Counted from the stretch's first letter, positions 46,185-57,286 are shown. The stretch is 64,000 nt of DNA from CAWFGS01 sp963815535 (GCA_963815535.1 CAWFGS010000001.1:844074-908073); one strand, 5' to 3'. Notes: a model not told the origin generated them from the sequence alone. Numbers and translations are program-made.

Positions 46185-47120
46185 ATGCTGAAAACCGCCC
46201 CGATCTTAATTACGCTTCTGTCGGCTTGCACTCCGCCACAGGATGACACGCAAACGAGCACGGAAGTGCCGACCTCCGCAAGCGTCGAACGGGTTGGGTC
46301 GCTATCGGAAATAGAAGGTTTCTGGTTCGTCGAGAAGTTCGAAAACTTCGAGCCGAACGATGGCGAGCGCAAGACTTGGCGAAGTGCTTTCGTCGAGGTC
46401 AAAGACGATTATCTGGGTTATAATATCGGCTGCAACGGCTCAGGTAACCCGGCGCGAATACGCCGGGGGATACTGAAAGACACCGGCAGCGGAGAACGCA
46501 TCCAGACTTTGGTGGGGTGCGGGCCGGAGCGGGAGGCACGCGATGAGCGCTTCTTCGGATTTTTCGGGCGCAACCCCACCGTCCATCGCGATGGCGACGG
46601 TGCAGTCCGAATGCAAGCGGGCGATACCATCCTGCTCCTATTGGACGCCCGACGATATCTCGAACGCTACGGCGCGCCGGTCGCCGATATAGCAGGGCGG
46701 TGGATACCGCAGTTTGCCGAAGCGTATCGGGGAGCGGGGTCGTCGGCCAGCTATGTCGGCGACGATCCCGGCGTGCTGACCCTATCGCAAACGCGCCTGA
46801 GTTGGTCCCGATGCCCGCAAGCGGATGTGAAGGGACGTTACACTATCGGCCATCGTTTCGTGAAAGACAGCGGACCGGACGAATGCGAAGACGTCATAGA
46901 GCCTTCGACACCCGGCGGGCAAACCGTCGTAAGGGTTATGCAAGGCGATCCGGCATTCGTGAAGATATCACGCGACAGGGTCATGATGTTTACCGATGGG
47001 GAGGCGATCACGCTGCAAAGCGAAGACAGCGTATTGAACCCCCGCCCCTTGCCACCACCGGACTACGATGGACCGCGCCCACCGCCTCCGCCGCCCCCGC
47101 CGCCAAAATCGCGTAATTGA
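46185..47120 (+). CDS. META/HslJ-like lipoprotein
   Basis: A 311-residue protein whose N-terminus MLKTAPILITLLSACTPP ends in a lipobox, so it is an outer- or inner-membrane lipoprotein. A CGGAGA ribosome-binding site is seven bases before ATG 46185. Two repeats of a META-like fold are suggested: EGFWFVEKFENFEP...YLGYNIGCNGSGNPARI and AGRWIPQFAEAYRG...LTLSQTRLSW. GCNG is the typical META turn. The C-terminus is a poly-Pro tail with nine consecutive prolines. Function unknown; HslJ relatives respond to heat or antibiotic stress. Confidence 0.6.
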   Translation: MLKTAPILITLLSACTPPQDDTQTSTEVPTSASVERVGSLSEIEGFWFVEKFENFEPNDGERKTWRSAFVEVKDDYLGYNIGCNGSGNPARIRRGILKDTGSGERIQTLVGCGPEREARDERFFGFFGRNPTVHRDGDGAVRMQAGDTILLLLDARRYLERYGAPVADIAGRWIPQFAEAYRGAGSSASYVGDDPGVLTLSQTRLSWSRCPQADVKGRYTIGHRFVKDSGPDECEDVIEPSTPGGQTVVRVMQGDPAFVKISRDRVMMFTDGEAITLQSEDSVLNPRPLPPPDYDGPRPPPPPPPPPKSRN

Positions 47121-47478
47121 AGGTGACTGCGCTGTAGCGTGTGGTTCACGCGTTTCATTGTCATGCGGTCGATGTTTGGCAGGTACAGGCGATTGTTCGG
47201 TTGACGATATTCGGGCGGCACCGCCGTCCTCATTCTCACAAAATAATCAGGTTCAATCCGGGCCACGAACGCCGCGCAGGCGCAGACGGGCCGCTATTTC
47301 GGACCGATTGCGCCGCTCGTCCGTTGGTGGGGTGAGCATTCACAATCGCGGGCTAGCATTCGATCGGCCCACATAGGAGCATTCCATCCAACGACAGACC
47401 GACCCAGCATCCGAACATTCCCCCCCACCCCAATCCCCCGCCCGGCGGCGGCGTCGGATCGACAGTCTGCTGGCGCGG
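47121..47478. other. Intergenic region without recognisable gene
   Basis: The 358 bases between the lipoprotein and lysozyme genes show no convincing ORF, RNA gene or terminator. The second half is C-rich and could encode an N-terminal extension of the lysozyme, since its frame is open back to a TAG at about 47377, but no good start is seen. Confidence 0.5.
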
Positions 47479-48186
47479 ATGCGGGATCGGAGAGTGGGCA
47501 GGCGCATCGTATCGCGTCTTGGTTCACGCGACACCTCGCGCGGTGGCTCACACCCTACTTCACGTCGGATCGGCAAGCGCAAGGCTGCGCTCGCTCTGTC
47601 CGCCAGCACGATGGGGTTCAGCGTCGCGGCAACCGATATCGCGCCCTTGTGGGGGAGCGCCGTAGCGTCGCCCGCGGACCTTTCCAACATTCGCCAGCAC
47701 GCTGCCGGTCTGCGCGCCAGCGACGATTTGAAGCGCGCTCTGATCGAAGAGGAAGGCGTGCGCCGCACCGTCTATCGCGACGGGGCGGGCTTTCCCACGG
47801 TCGGCGTCGGGCATCTGGTCACCGCGTCGGACGGGCTTTCGGTCGGCGATCGGGTCGGCAATGACGATGTGCTCGATTTCCTCGACCGCGATCTGCGCCA
47901 TGCGGAAGGCGTCGTGGCGCGCATGGTCGGCGATCTGACACTGTCGCAACATGAGTTCGACGCGCTGGTCGATCTGGTGTTCAACGTCGGCGAAGGCAGC
48001 GCATCTGCGGAGGGCAGCCCCAATCTGCACGCCGCCATAGCTGCCGGCGATCACGATGCCATCGCGCGCGAACTGACCTATCGCCGGGCAGGCGGCGGCA
48101 CGCTTCGCGGCCTCGCCATTCGCAGCGAACGACGAACGCAGATTTTTACGGATGGCGATTACGACGATCCGCGCGAAAACGCCTGA
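47479..48186 (+). CDS. GH24 lysozyme (T4-type/endolysin-like)
   Basis: A 235-residue protein. The first 45 residues are basic and disordered. The muramidase catalytic triad is complete with canonical spacing: Glu in LIEEEGVRRTVYRDGAG, Asp eight residues later, Thr five residues after that in PTVGVGHLV. A second conserved part is LTLSQHEFDALVDLVFNVGEG (GH24 family helix with FN.G). No obvious signal peptide; prophage genes (holin, tail) are absent nearby, so it is more likely a domesticated or cargo lysozyme. The start is provisional. Confidence 0.8.
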   Translation: MRDRRVGRRIVSRLGSRDTSRGGSHPTSRRIGKRKAALALSASTMGFSVAATDIAPLWGSAVASPADLSNIRQHAAGLRASDDLKRALIEEEGVRRTVYRDGAGFPTVGVGHLVTASDGLSVGDRVGNDDVLDFLDRDLRHAEGVVARMVGDLTLSQHEFDALVDLVFNVGEGSASAEGSPNLHAAIAAGDHDAIARELTYRRAGGGTLRGLAIRSERRTQIFTDGDYDDPRENA

Positions 48187-48313
48187 ATGCGCCCGACCAT
48201 CGGCCCGATGGGGCGAAGCGATCTTGGCAATCTTCCGTTCAACTCGCCGCTGGTAGGCAATAGTTCGACTTTTACCGGCGACGCGATGCTGTCGCCCTTC
48301 TTGGAGACGCAGT

Positions 48314-50511
48314 ATGAAAACCCATCTGATGGCCGCAGCCGCAACCGGCGCCCTTCTCAGCGGATGCACGAATATGAATGACGATATGAACGTGGCGAGC
48401 GCCACCGCCGCGCCGACGATGGCCGACGACACGCAGTTGGCGGCGACGGGCTACTTCGCGCAAGAGTCCACGCTGCCGTTCAAAACGCCCGACTTTTCCC
48501 AGGTGTCGGACAGCGACTACGCGCCCGCTTTCGATCAGGCGATGGCGGTCCACAATCGGGAAGTCGCCGCCATCAGGAACCAGCGTTCCGCGCCGACATT
48601 CGACAACACGATCGTCGCGCTGGAAACTTCCGGCAAGATGCTGACGCGCGTGGCCACCATGTTCTTCGCGCTGACCGGGGCGAACACCAACGACACGCTC
48701 GACGCCATTCAGGAAGAATACGGGCCGAAACTGTCGGCGCATTCCGACGCGATCACCCTCGACCCCGCTCTGTTTGCGCGGGTCAAATCGGTTTACGACC
48801 GCCGCGATACGCTGAACCTGAATGTCGAAGATGCGCGTCTGCTGGAAGAAACCTACACCGGCATGGTCCATGCAGGCGCCATGCTGACCGAGGCGCAGAA
48901 GGCGGAAGTCAAGCGGATCAACACCGCCCTGTCCGAAGCGACCAATGAATTTTCCAACCGCGTGCGCGAAGGCACGGTGGCGAGCGCCCTGATGGTCGAT
49001 GACCGCGCGGCGCTGGCCGGAATGCCGGATAGCGCGATCGAGGCGGCAGCCAAGCTGGCAGCGGAAAAGGGGCAGCCGGGCAAGTTCGCCGTGGCGTTGC
49101 AGAACACCACGCAGCAACCCTCCCTCGCCGATCTGGAAGACCGCGCCACGCGCGAGAAGCTGTTCAAGCTGAGCTACAACCGCAACGTGCTGGGTGACGG
49201 GAACGACACGCGCGCGCTGATTGCGAAGATCGCCGGGCTGCGCGCGGAAAAGGCGGCCCTGTTCGGGCAACCGAACTGGGCCAGCTATGTCATGTATGAC
49301 CGCATGGCGAAAACGCCGACCACCGCGCTCGACTTCATGCGCCAGATGGTGCCCGCGCTTGCGGCGACGCAGCGCCGGGAATATGCGATGCTGAACGAAC
49401 AGATCGCGGCCGAGGGTGGCGATTTCACGGCCATGCCGTGGGACTGGAACCGCTATGCCGACAAGGTGCGGATGGCGAAATACGAATTGGACGATGCGGC
49501 AATAAAGCCCTATTTCCAGCTCGACCGCGTGCTGGAAGACGGCGTGTTCTTCGCTGCCAACAAACTGTACGGGCTGAATTTCACCAAGCGCACCGATCTG
49601 CCGGTCTATCACCCCGACGTCAGCACCTACACCGTGATCGACCGCGATGGGTCGGAACTTGGCCTGTTCTATTTCGATCCGTTCCAGCGCGAATCCAAGC
49701 GCGGCGGGGCGTGGATGAGCAATTTCGTCGATCAGTCGAAGCTCTACGGTACGAAGCCCGTCATCTACAACGTGCTCAACATACCCAAGGCTGCGGCGGG
49801 CGAACCGCAGCTGGTCAGTTTCGACAATGTGAACACGCTGTTCCACGAATTCGGCCATGCGCTGCACGGCTTCTTCGCCGATCAGCAATATGCCAGCCTT
49901 TCGGGCACGGCGACCGCGCGCGATTTCGTGGAATATCCCAGCCAGGTGAACGAGATGTGGGCGACCGATCCCGCCGTGCTGCGCAATTACGCCAAACATT
50001 ATCAGACCGGCAAGGTCATCCCGGCCGAAATGATCGCCAACATCGAACGCGCGGCGAAATTCAACCAGGGTTACGAACTGGGCGAAGTGGTGGAAGCCGC
50101 GCTGCTCGACATGAGCTGGCACGACCTGACGCCGCGCGAAGCCGCCGCGATCGACACACCCGAAGCAGGTCGATGCGTTCGAAGCGAAGACATTGCAGGA
50201 ATTGGGCATGGAAGTCGCGATGGTGCCGCCGCGTTACCGCAGCAGCTATTTCAACCACATCTTCTCCAACCCGGCGGGCTACAGTTCGGGATATTACTCC
50301 TATCTGTGGACCGAAATGCTGGACCGCGACAGCCGCAAATGGTTCCGCGACAATGGCGGGCTGACGCGCGAAAACGGCGATCATTATCGCGCGACTGTGC
50401 TTGAGCCGGGGCGGAACGATGGATTATTTCGAAATGTTCGAAAACTTCGCCGGGCGTCAGCCGGAAGTCGGACCCATGCTGGAAGCGCGCGGGCTGACCG
50501 GCGGGCAGTAA
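48314..50511 (+). CDS. dcp: M3 family zinc metallopeptidase (peptidyl-dipeptidase Dcp-like) lipoprotein, two frameshifts
   Basis: N-terminus MKTHLMAAAATGALLSGCTN is a lipoprotein signal. The remainder is a peptidyl-dipeptidase/oligopeptidase F type M3 enzyme: LFHEFGHALHGFF contains the HExxH zinc motif, ESKRGGAWMSNFV and YPSQVNEMWA follow. Two single-base frame changes occur near the end: an extra A at about 50163 and an extra G in GGGG at 50408-50411. Correcting both gives MEVAMVPPRYRSSYFNHIFS, GYYSYLWTEMLD and the end EARGLTGGQ with stop at 50509. A periplasmic or surface peptide-degrading role is likely. Confidence 0.85.
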
Positions 50512-50529
50512 TCGTACGGGCGATAACCC

Positions 50530-50570
50530 CCACCCCGCTTCGCCGACGCATAGCGTTCGCGGCGGGGTGG
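50530..50570. terminator. Bidirectional stem-loop between convergent genes
   Basis: A 9-bp stem CCACCCCGC/GCGGGGTGG (50530-50538 and 50562-50570), with further pairing in the loop, lies between the dcp stop and the convergent btu-cluster end. T-runs are short, so it is a putative terminator. Confidence 0.55.
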
Positions 50571-50578
50571 ATCATCCC

Positions 50579-50870
50579 CTATCGCTTACCGCGCCATTCC
50601 AGGGATTTCCGGTTCAGCTCGGCCAAATCCACATCGCCCGCAACGCACGCCTCGCCAAGGCCGATGGCTTCGGCAAGCTGCGCGGTGGACGCATTGCGAT
50701 AGGCGGGCGAGGCGATCACGTCCCGCCATTTCGCGCCCACGGCATTGTCCAGCAATATCCGCTGGAAACAATGATCGAACCGCACCGGCCACCCGCGCTC
50801 CGCCGCCAGCGACGGGCATCTCGTCCCGCGTCAGCGCGAACCATCGCTTCACAAGGTCCGGCGAAGCCAC
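50579..50870 (-). CDS. Small hypothetical protein at the end of the btu cluster, frameshifted
   Basis: About 96 residues. The start (GTG 50870, MASPDLVKRWFALTRDEMP) is in one frame and the rest (MRFDHCFQRILLDNAVGAKWRDVI, AYRNASTAQLAEAIGLGEACVAG, DLAELNRKSLEWRGKR) in another. An extra G near 50807 explains the break; correcting it yields PSLAAERGWPVRFDHCFQRI. It begins three bases after the btuD stop and is likely in the same operon. I recall this family as a conserved GC-rich-proteobacterial protein of unknown role. Confidence 0.55.
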
Positions 50871-50872
50871 GG

Positions 50873-51619
50873 TCAGCTTCCTCGCGCCGTGGCGATCAGC
50901 GCGCGCCCGCCCGCCGTGCCGGTCCAACGGGCGTGTCACGCCCCAGATCCGTTCGATTATTTCCGCGCTGAGCGCCCGTTCCGGCGACGCATGGGCGACC
51001 GATGCGCCGTCGTTCAACACCAGCACCCGGTCCGCATGGTTCATCGCCAGCGCCAGATCGTGCGCGACGATGACGACGCCCGCACCCCCATCCGCCGCGT
51101 CTCGCAAATGCGCGAACAACGCCAGCTGATGCGCCAGATCGAGAGCGGCCAGCGGTTCGTCGGCCAAAATCCATTCCGGCTGCCCCGCCAGCACGCGCGC
51201 CAGCAATGCGCGCGCCGTCTCCCCGCCCGAAATGCGCGACATGGGGCGTTCGGCGAGATGGTCCAGTTGCATTGCCGCCAGCGCATGGTTCACCGGCGCG
51301 CTTGCCCGATCGCCATGCGGCATCCGACCCAGCGCGACCAGCGTGCGGACGGTCACATCCCAGGCGACCTCGCTTTGCTGGGGCAGATAGCCGATCCGCC
51401 GCGCGCGCTGCCGCCCGCCCATCGCGTCCAGCGGTTCGTCGCCGAGCGTCACCTGCCCGCTATCCGGCCTGCGCCAATCCCGCCAGCAGACTCAGCAACG
51501 TCGATTTTCCCGCTCCGTTCGGCCCGCAGATGCGCAGTGATCGTGCCGCGTTCGAATGCCGCCGTGACGTCATGCAGGCGCTGGCCCAACGACAGGGCAT
51601 GGGCGGTCAGCACGGTCAT
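50873..51619 (-). CDS. btuD: Cobalamin ABC transporter ATPase BtuD, frameshifted
   Basis: Cytoplasmic ATPase energising B12 import with BtuCF. The N-terminus MTVLTAHALSLGQRLHDVTAAF is in one frame; the Walker A (GPNGAGKSTLLSLLAGLA) and later parts are in another: RRIGYLPQQSEVAWDVTV, signature ISGGETARALLARVLA, Walker B WILADEPLAALD, H-loop VIVAHDLALAMNHADRVLVL. A second break near 50935 restores WTGTAGGRALIATARGS and the TGA at 50873-50875. ATG 51619 overlaps the btuC stop. Confidence 0.83.
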
Positions 51620-52581
51620 TGCAGTCCCCCTGCAAAACCCGCCCGCATCCGCAGCAGCAGCCACAGGAAGAACGGCGCGCCGATCAGGCTGAGCGCAATG
51701 CCGAGCCGCAGTTCGGTCACCAACGGCAACACGCGCACCACACTGTCGGCGATCAGCACCAGCAGGCCGCCCGCCAGCGCGCTCGGCACGATCAGGCTGG
51801 ACGGGCGGCGATCGGTGAACGGGCGCACCAGATGCGGCACGATCAGGCCGACGAACCCGATGATGCCCGCCACCGCGACCCCGCTGCCCACAGTCAGCGC
51901 GACGCCGCCGATCAGCCAATATTGCAAACGCCGCGGGTTCATGCCGAGGGAGCGCGCCGCCACCTCGCCCAGCATCAGCGCATCCAGATCGCGCCGGGCG
52001 ACCCAGAAACACGCCACGCCCGCCAGCGTCAGCGGCATTGCCAGCGCCACGTCGTTCCAGCTGCGATCGGTCAGCGCGCCCATCAGCCAGGTGACGATCG
52101 CGCTCATGGCGAAGGCGTTGGGCGCAAGGCTGATCGCCAGGCTCATCAACGCGCCCGCCAGGCTGGCGATCATCATGCCCGCCAGCGTGAACAGAGCGAT
52201 GCCGCCCGTCCGCCCGGCGATCAGCGCCAGCAACGCCATCGCCCCGCCCGCGCCCATCAGCGCGAACAGCGGCAGCAGCCATGCGCTGGCGGCATAGCCG
52301 AACCACAGGCTGGCAACCGCCCCCAATGCCGCGCCGGGCGCGATGCCGAACAGGCCGGGATCGGCCAGCGGATTGCGCAGATAGCCCTGCATCGCCGCGC
52401 CCGCTGCGCCCAGCCCGCCGCCGATCGTCAGCGCCAGCACGGCGCGCGGCAGGCGCAATTCGGCAAGGATGATCGCGGCGTTGGGGGTGGCGGCGAAATC
52501 CAGCCAGACTCGCCCGGCCAGGAGCGACAGCGGCACGGCGATCGCTATCGCCGCCAGCAGAAGGGCGTTCACGCGGGTCAC
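51616..52581 (-). CDS. btuC: Cobalamin ABC transporter permease BtuC (FecCD family)
   Basis: A 321-residue inner-membrane permease with about nine hydrophobic helices. GTG 52581 is the proposed start (VNALLLAAIAIAVPLSLLAG follows as helix 1). FecCD-family signatures are RLPRAVLALTIGGGLGAAGAAMQ, NPLADPGLFGIAPGAALGA, GEVAARSLGM (the ATPase-contact loop) and GFVGLIVPHLVR. Intact frame. Its stop overlaps the btuD start. Confidence 0.88.
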   Translation of the reverse strand: MTRVNALLLAAIAIAVPLSLLAGRVWLDFAATPNAAIILAELRLPRAVLALTIGGGLGAAGAAMQGYLRNPLADPGLFGIAPGAALGAVASLWFGYAASAWLLPLFALMGAGGAMALLALIAGRTGGIALFTLAGMMIASLAGALMSLAISLAPNAFAMSAIVTWLMGALTDRSWNDVALAMPLTLAGVACFWVARRDLDALMLGEVAARSLGMNPRRLQYWLIGGVALTVGSGVAVAGIIGFVGLIVPHLVRPFTDRRPSSLIVPSALAGGLLVLIADSVVRVLPLVTELRLGIALSLIGAPFFLWLLLRMRAGFAGGLQ

Positions 52582-52595
52582 GATACGTCCTGCTC

Positions 52596-53434
52596 TCAGT
52601 CGAGCTGAGCCGATCGAGCGCCCGCACGATCGTCGGCCCGCCGCAATAGAGCAGCCCCGGATCGAGGCTCGCGCGTTCCATCGCCGGAATATCGCGCAGG
52701 GCGGAATGGAACTGCCCCCGCTCCGTGCCGGCAATCAGCAGCATCTGCGGCGGATCGACCAGCATTTCTTCCAGCGCCATATAATCCGCCTGACCGAAGC
52801 CGCGCGCCGCGCTGTGGCTGGTGAAGCCGGCGATCCGCATCAGCTCGCCGATCAGCGATGCCTCGCCCGGAACGATGCCCGCCGGTTGCCACAAAACGGC
52901 CGAGATCGGCGCGCCTTGGCCGGTCTTTGCCCGCGCCACTGCCCCGCCGATCGTGGCGATCATGGCATCCGCCCCGGCCTCGTTGCCTGTCACTTGCCGC
53001 CAGTGCGCGTATCTGCGCGGTGCTGTCCGCAATGCTGGAAGCGATACCGATGGTTTCCACGCGCATGCCCAGATCGGTGTAGGCCGCGCGGGCGTCGGGG
53101 GCCAGGAACGTGCTGGCGATCACGACATCGGGGTCGAGCGCCAGCACTTCCTCCACCGTGCCGCCCGTCGCCTCGTATCGCAGCGCCTCCGCCATCGGCA
53201 TCGGATGTGCCGCGCGGATCGTGGCTGTAATGCGATATCGCCAGCAACTGCCCCGGCGCGGCGATCTGCGCCAGAATCGCATCGGCGCACGGGTTCAGGC
53301 TGACGATGGTCGGGCGCCGCCGTTTCACGCTGATGTGCGGGAGGGGACGCGGCGCAACCGGCCAGCATCGCGATACCGGCCCCCCAACACAGGACCGCGC
53401 CGATCCTGCGGGAGAATGCCCCCCGACGCCCCAT
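52596..53434 (-). CDS. btuF: Cobalamin ABC transporter substrate-binding protein BtuF, frameshifted
   Basis: Periplasmic lipoprotein or signal-peptide protein: GAVLCWGAGIAMLAGCAAS contains a lipobox. Segments in three frames: TIVSLNPCADAILAQIAAPGQLLAISHYSHDP, ALRYEATGGTVEEVLALDPDVVIASTFLAPDARAAY, DLGMRVETIGIASSIADS, AGFTSHSAARGFGQADYMALEEML. The last fits the class III binding-protein fold. It overlaps the btuB stop by one base. The exact 3' end is uncertain (a stop at 52596 in one frame). Confidence 0.78.
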
Positions 53435-55381
53435 CAGAACTTCGCCCGCGCCCCTGCAAACACGCCGCGCCCCGGCGTCGCGAAACCGGCTGCGGTCTGA
53501 TATTCCGCATCGGTCACATTTTCGACCCGGCCAAACAGTTCGAAACTGTCGCCGATGGGCAGCGAAGCGCGCACCGTACCCAGCGCGTAGCCGTCGATCG
53601 CAGTGAAATTGCCGCCATCGTCGAAACTGTCGCCGACCAGCCGGATGTCGCCGCCGACCGTCAGCCCGTCGCGCCACAATTCCCAATCGGCGGAAAAGGT
53701 CAGCGCATGATTGGGCCGCCGCGCCAGGTCGTTGCCGGAATTGCCCACGCCTTCGGTGCGGTTTTCGGCGTCGAGATAGGCGTAGGCGACGCGCAATTGC
53801 ACCGTATCCGCAGGTCGCGCGCCCAATTCCAGCTCCACCCCTTGCGCGCGGACTTGGCCGATATTCTCATACGTGCCGAACGGGCGCGGATTGGCGGCAT
53901 CGTTGCAGGCCGGCAGCGGGTTCATGGCGCAGGACACGAATTCGATCTGGTCGTTCGTGTCGCGGCGATAGATCGTCGCGCCGGCATAGAACGGCGCGCT
54001 GCGGTCGTTCCAGGCCAACCCCAGATCGTAACTGGTGCTGTTTTCCGGCTGCAATTCGCCGTTCCCGAAATCGGAGAACAGCTGGAACAGCGATGGGGCC
54101 TTGAACCCTTCCCCCACGCTCGCGCGCAAGCGGATGTCGGGCGCGATTTCATAGCTTAAGTCCGCGCCGAAGCTGGTCGCGCCGCCGAAGGCCCGCTGAT
54201 CGTCGTGGCGCACGCCGATATGCCCGGACCAGCCGCCGAACTCGATCCCCGCTTGCCCGTAGACGCCGAAGATGCGCGTGGACTGGCGCGGCGTGAAATT
54301 GGTTTCCAGGCTGCTCCATTCATGCTCGCCACCGAAATTCACGATCAGCGGCCCGATGGGGCGCCACTCGCCGCGCACATCGATGCGGTCGGAATGGCCG
54401 TCGCTGGTGAAGCCGGGCTCCGGCCCGAAATCGGGATTGGTGTTGTCCCGCTGCGTATCGGCGAAGGAATAGGTCGCCTGAATATCCAGCACCGGATTGT
54501 CGAACACCGCGCCCACCGCGCCCGAATATTGGCGGGTTTTCTGAAACTCCGCCGTATCGCCCAGCTGGAATGTCGGCGCGGGAAAGCCGTCGATGTCGAG
54601 ATCGCCTTCGGCATAGCGCCCGCGTGCGAACACATCGAAACTGTCCGTCAGATAAGCGCGCGCGCGGCCCGCGATGCTGTATTGTTCGAACCCGTCATCC
54701 TCCGTCCCTGCGGCGGCGGCGGAAAATCCGTCGGTGCGAAAATAGCTGCCCGACAGACCCAGCGCGCCGCGATCGCTGGCGATATCGCCCGACAGGGTGG
54801 CGAAAGCGGTGTCGCGCGCGCCGTATTCCGCGCTGGCGGCGATGGTGTTGTCGGCAGGCGCAGTGGTGACCAGCAGCACGCCCGCCGATCGCATCGGAAC
54901 CCCAGATGGTGGAGTTGGACCCGCGCAAAAGGTCCAGCTTGGCGATGTTGCCCGTCAGCAGATTGCCGAAATCGAACCCGCCGGCGGGCGCGGCGGGATC
55001 GGCCACGCGCACCCCGTCGATCAGGACCAGCAGTTGCTCCGCCTCCGCCCCGCGCACGCGCACCCCGGTGAAGCCGCCCACGCCGCCATTGCGACTGATG
55101 GTGACGCCGGGCGCACGTTCCAGAACGGCAGTCAGATCGGCGGTCTGCACCATCTCGATTTCCTCGCGCGTGATGATGGTGACCGCCTGCCCGGTATCCT
55201 CGACATCGGAACGCAGGCCGGTTGCGGTAACGGTGATCTGGCCTTCATCCGCGGCCTGATAGGTGCGCGGCGCATGGCCGCATCGGACCCGTGTCGACCC
55301 CGCATCGGACCCCGCACTTTGGGCGAATGCAGCGGATGGCAGGCATAGGGAACAGGTGAGCAGGTAGAGATATTTACGCAT
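53434..55381 (-). CDS. btuB: TonB-dependent cobalamin receptor BtuB, frameshifted
   Basis: Outer-membrane B12 transporter. Signal peptide YLYLLTCSLCLPSAAFAQS, then plug domain: ITVTATGLRSDVEDTGQAVTI, TADLTAVLERAPGVTISRNG, GVRVRGAEAEQLLVLIDGVRV, LDLLRGSNSTIWGSDAIGG. Near 54890 the frame changes and the barrel continues (GVLLVTTAPADNTIAASAEYG ... NAENRTEGVGNSG, barrel end GRGVFAGARAKF with terminal Phe). Regulated by the upstream cobalamin riboswitch. About 640 residues when joined. The frame break is probably a sequence error. Confidence 0.88.
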
Positions 55382-55495
55382 GGGTATACTCCAAACATGT
55401 GCGACGTGACGCCGCCCATGCCGGATGCCGGCGCACCATTGCACCGAACCCAGCTGCCCCCGGTGCACCCCGCCCGGCGACTGAACGACCGAACA

Positions 55496-55675
55496 TGGGC
55501 AGGTCTCCTGGCTCCCGGATCGCAGCGCCGCTTCCGCCTTCCCAGCCGCGCGAATGCGAAGCCAGTGGCATGATGGAGGCGGCCCTCCCCGGTCACAGTT
55601 GCGGGGGCAGCGCCGGGTTCGCGGGGGTTTCCCGCTCACCGACTTCCCTCTTAGGTTCGCGTTACACGAACACCC
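55496..55675 (-). promoter_or_regulatory. Cobalamin (AdoCbl/B12) riboswitch
   Basis: On the minus strand, 115 bases before btuB: the conserved elements GGTG...AACGCGAA, GGGAAGTCGGTGAG, CCCGCAACTGTGACCGGGGAG, GCCACTGG, GGGAAGGC and the 3' B12 box GAGCCAGGAGACCTGCC occur in order. These are hallmark cobalamin-aptamer sequences, and the downstream genes are B12 uptake genes. Confidence 0.97.
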
Positions 55676-56041
55676 ATGACGATGACCGCGCTTTAGGGGT
55701 GTGGCAAGGTCTGGGCAAGCATGTTCGCTTACGGGGCGACCCGGCCGCGCGCGTTAACCCGCCTTTGCGAAGTGTGCCGTCAAGGGACGGCTGGCGCACT
55801 GCGATTGCAGCAAGTCATGCGTGCGGTAATCGGGAACACGCCCAAAACCGTCCTGCCCATCGTCGTACCGTTCGATATCGTACCGCCCAGTATCCACCCG
55901 ACCCGCACCAGAAAGCACCGCTTGACCGACGCCGCCGCCAACGCATCCGATCATACCGACCACCGGCCTGCGGATTTCCGCGCCCGCTGTTCGCGCGATC
56001 CCGATAGCCTTGCAGTGCGTGGCGGTTTTGCGCGGCGGCGC

Positions 56042-57155
56042 ATGTTCGCGCGCCGCGTGAATGGCGGGCGGCAGATGCTGGCCCTGCTGGCGGCGATTGC
56101 GGTTCCGGCGATGGCGGCCCCCGGCGACTGGCACGGATTCGGCGATGGCTGGGACGCACGGGCGGAAGCGCGGCTGTCCGTCATCCAGCCCCAACCGTTC
56201 GAACGGCGCGGGCACAGCTTTCCCGGTTCCGCCTTCTACTACCTCGAAGAAACGCCCGAATTGCTGGTCGATCTGCCGACCCTGAACCCCGACGTGTCCG
56301 ATGCCGTTGCGGGCGTAAGCGGGGGCGCGGGCGATTCCGTCATCGTGCCGCTGGTCGAAACCCATGCCGCCGGGGCCGCCGCCAACCCGTTCGCCGCGCG
56401 CGGAACCGGCCTCGATCGCGCGCGCGCCAGCCTGTGTCTGGCGCAGGCGATCTGGTACGAAGCCGCGACCGAAAGCATTGCCGGACAGCGCGCCGTGGCG
56501 CAGGTGGTGCTGAACCGTGTGGCGCATGTCAGCTATCCCGGCAGCGTGTGCGGCGTCGTCTATCAGGGATCGCAGCGGCGCACCGGGTGCCAGTTCAGCT
56601 TCACTTGCGACGGATCGATGCGGCGGCGGACCGGCGGGGCCAGTTGGGCGACGGCGCAGCGGCTGGCGGAACAGGCCCTGTCGGGTCAGGTGTTCGGCCA
56701 GGTCGGTACGGCGACGCATTATCATACGAATTGGGTCAACCCCTATTGGGCGCCGACGCTGAACCATATCGGCACCATTGGCGCGCACCGGTTCTATCGC
56801 ATGAAGGGAGCCGCGGGCGCACGCGGATCGTTCCGCGCGAATTATCGCGGGGGCGAGGCGTTTCCCCGCCCCAATCTGGGCAGCATCGCGCCTGCCGATC
56901 CGGTCGATACGGCCACGGACAGTCCCGCCCTGACGCGCATTTTCGACGAAGCGCGCAATGCGGCGCAATCGGTCGGCGCGGCGGCGCGGACGGTCCGCCC
57001 CGGCAAGCACGCCCACCCAGCCCGCACCCAATTACGCACCGGGTATCGCGGCGCGCGGCGGGGACGCCTTGTTCAAGGCGGACAAGCTGCCGCAAAGCGG
57101 GGCGATCAAACCGCGCTACGCCAATAGCGGGCAGTGGTTGAAGCAGCCGGACTGA
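56042..57155 (+). CDS. SleB-type cell wall hydrolase, frameshifted near the end
   Basis: From ATG 56042 a signal peptide (RQMLALLAAIAVPAMAAPG) leads to a hydrolase_2 domain, SleB-type: LCLAQAIWYEAATESIAGQ, AVAQVVLNRVAHVSYPGSVC, GCQFSFTCDG, THYHTNWVNPYWAP and RFYRMKG. These enzymes cleave peptidoglycan; in non-sporulators they serve cell-wall turnover. Near 57020 the frame changes; the other frame ends LPQSGAIKPRYANSG-WLKQPD at 57155. The reading frame is open upstream to 55721, but the codons before 56042 show no signal peptide and I regard them as non-coding. Confidence 0.78.
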
Positions 57156-57286
57156 ACGCTGCGCCGGGGCCAGCGACGCCAACGCCTTAACCCGCCATAA
57201 ACCTTACCGCGACACCGCCGATTTACCGGGCCGGGACTAATGCCGATGCGAACGGGGCGATCCCCCCTCGTGGAGTGTAATCATCG

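Noticed and set aside
47479..48186. GH24 lysozyme as evidence for a prophage.
   Set aside because: No tail, capsid, holin, portal or integrase genes surround it; the neighbours are a lipoprotein and a chromosomal peptidase.
48272..50209. A 645-codon minus-strand open frame over the metallopeptidase gene.
   Set aside because: The plus-strand frame has a lipobox, the HExxH motif and family similarity; the minus translation has none of these.
55721..56041. Upstream extension of the SleB gene from 55721.
   Set aside because: It lacks a signal peptide and has an Arg/Pro/Thr-rich translation; the ATG at 56042 is followed by a clear signal peptide.
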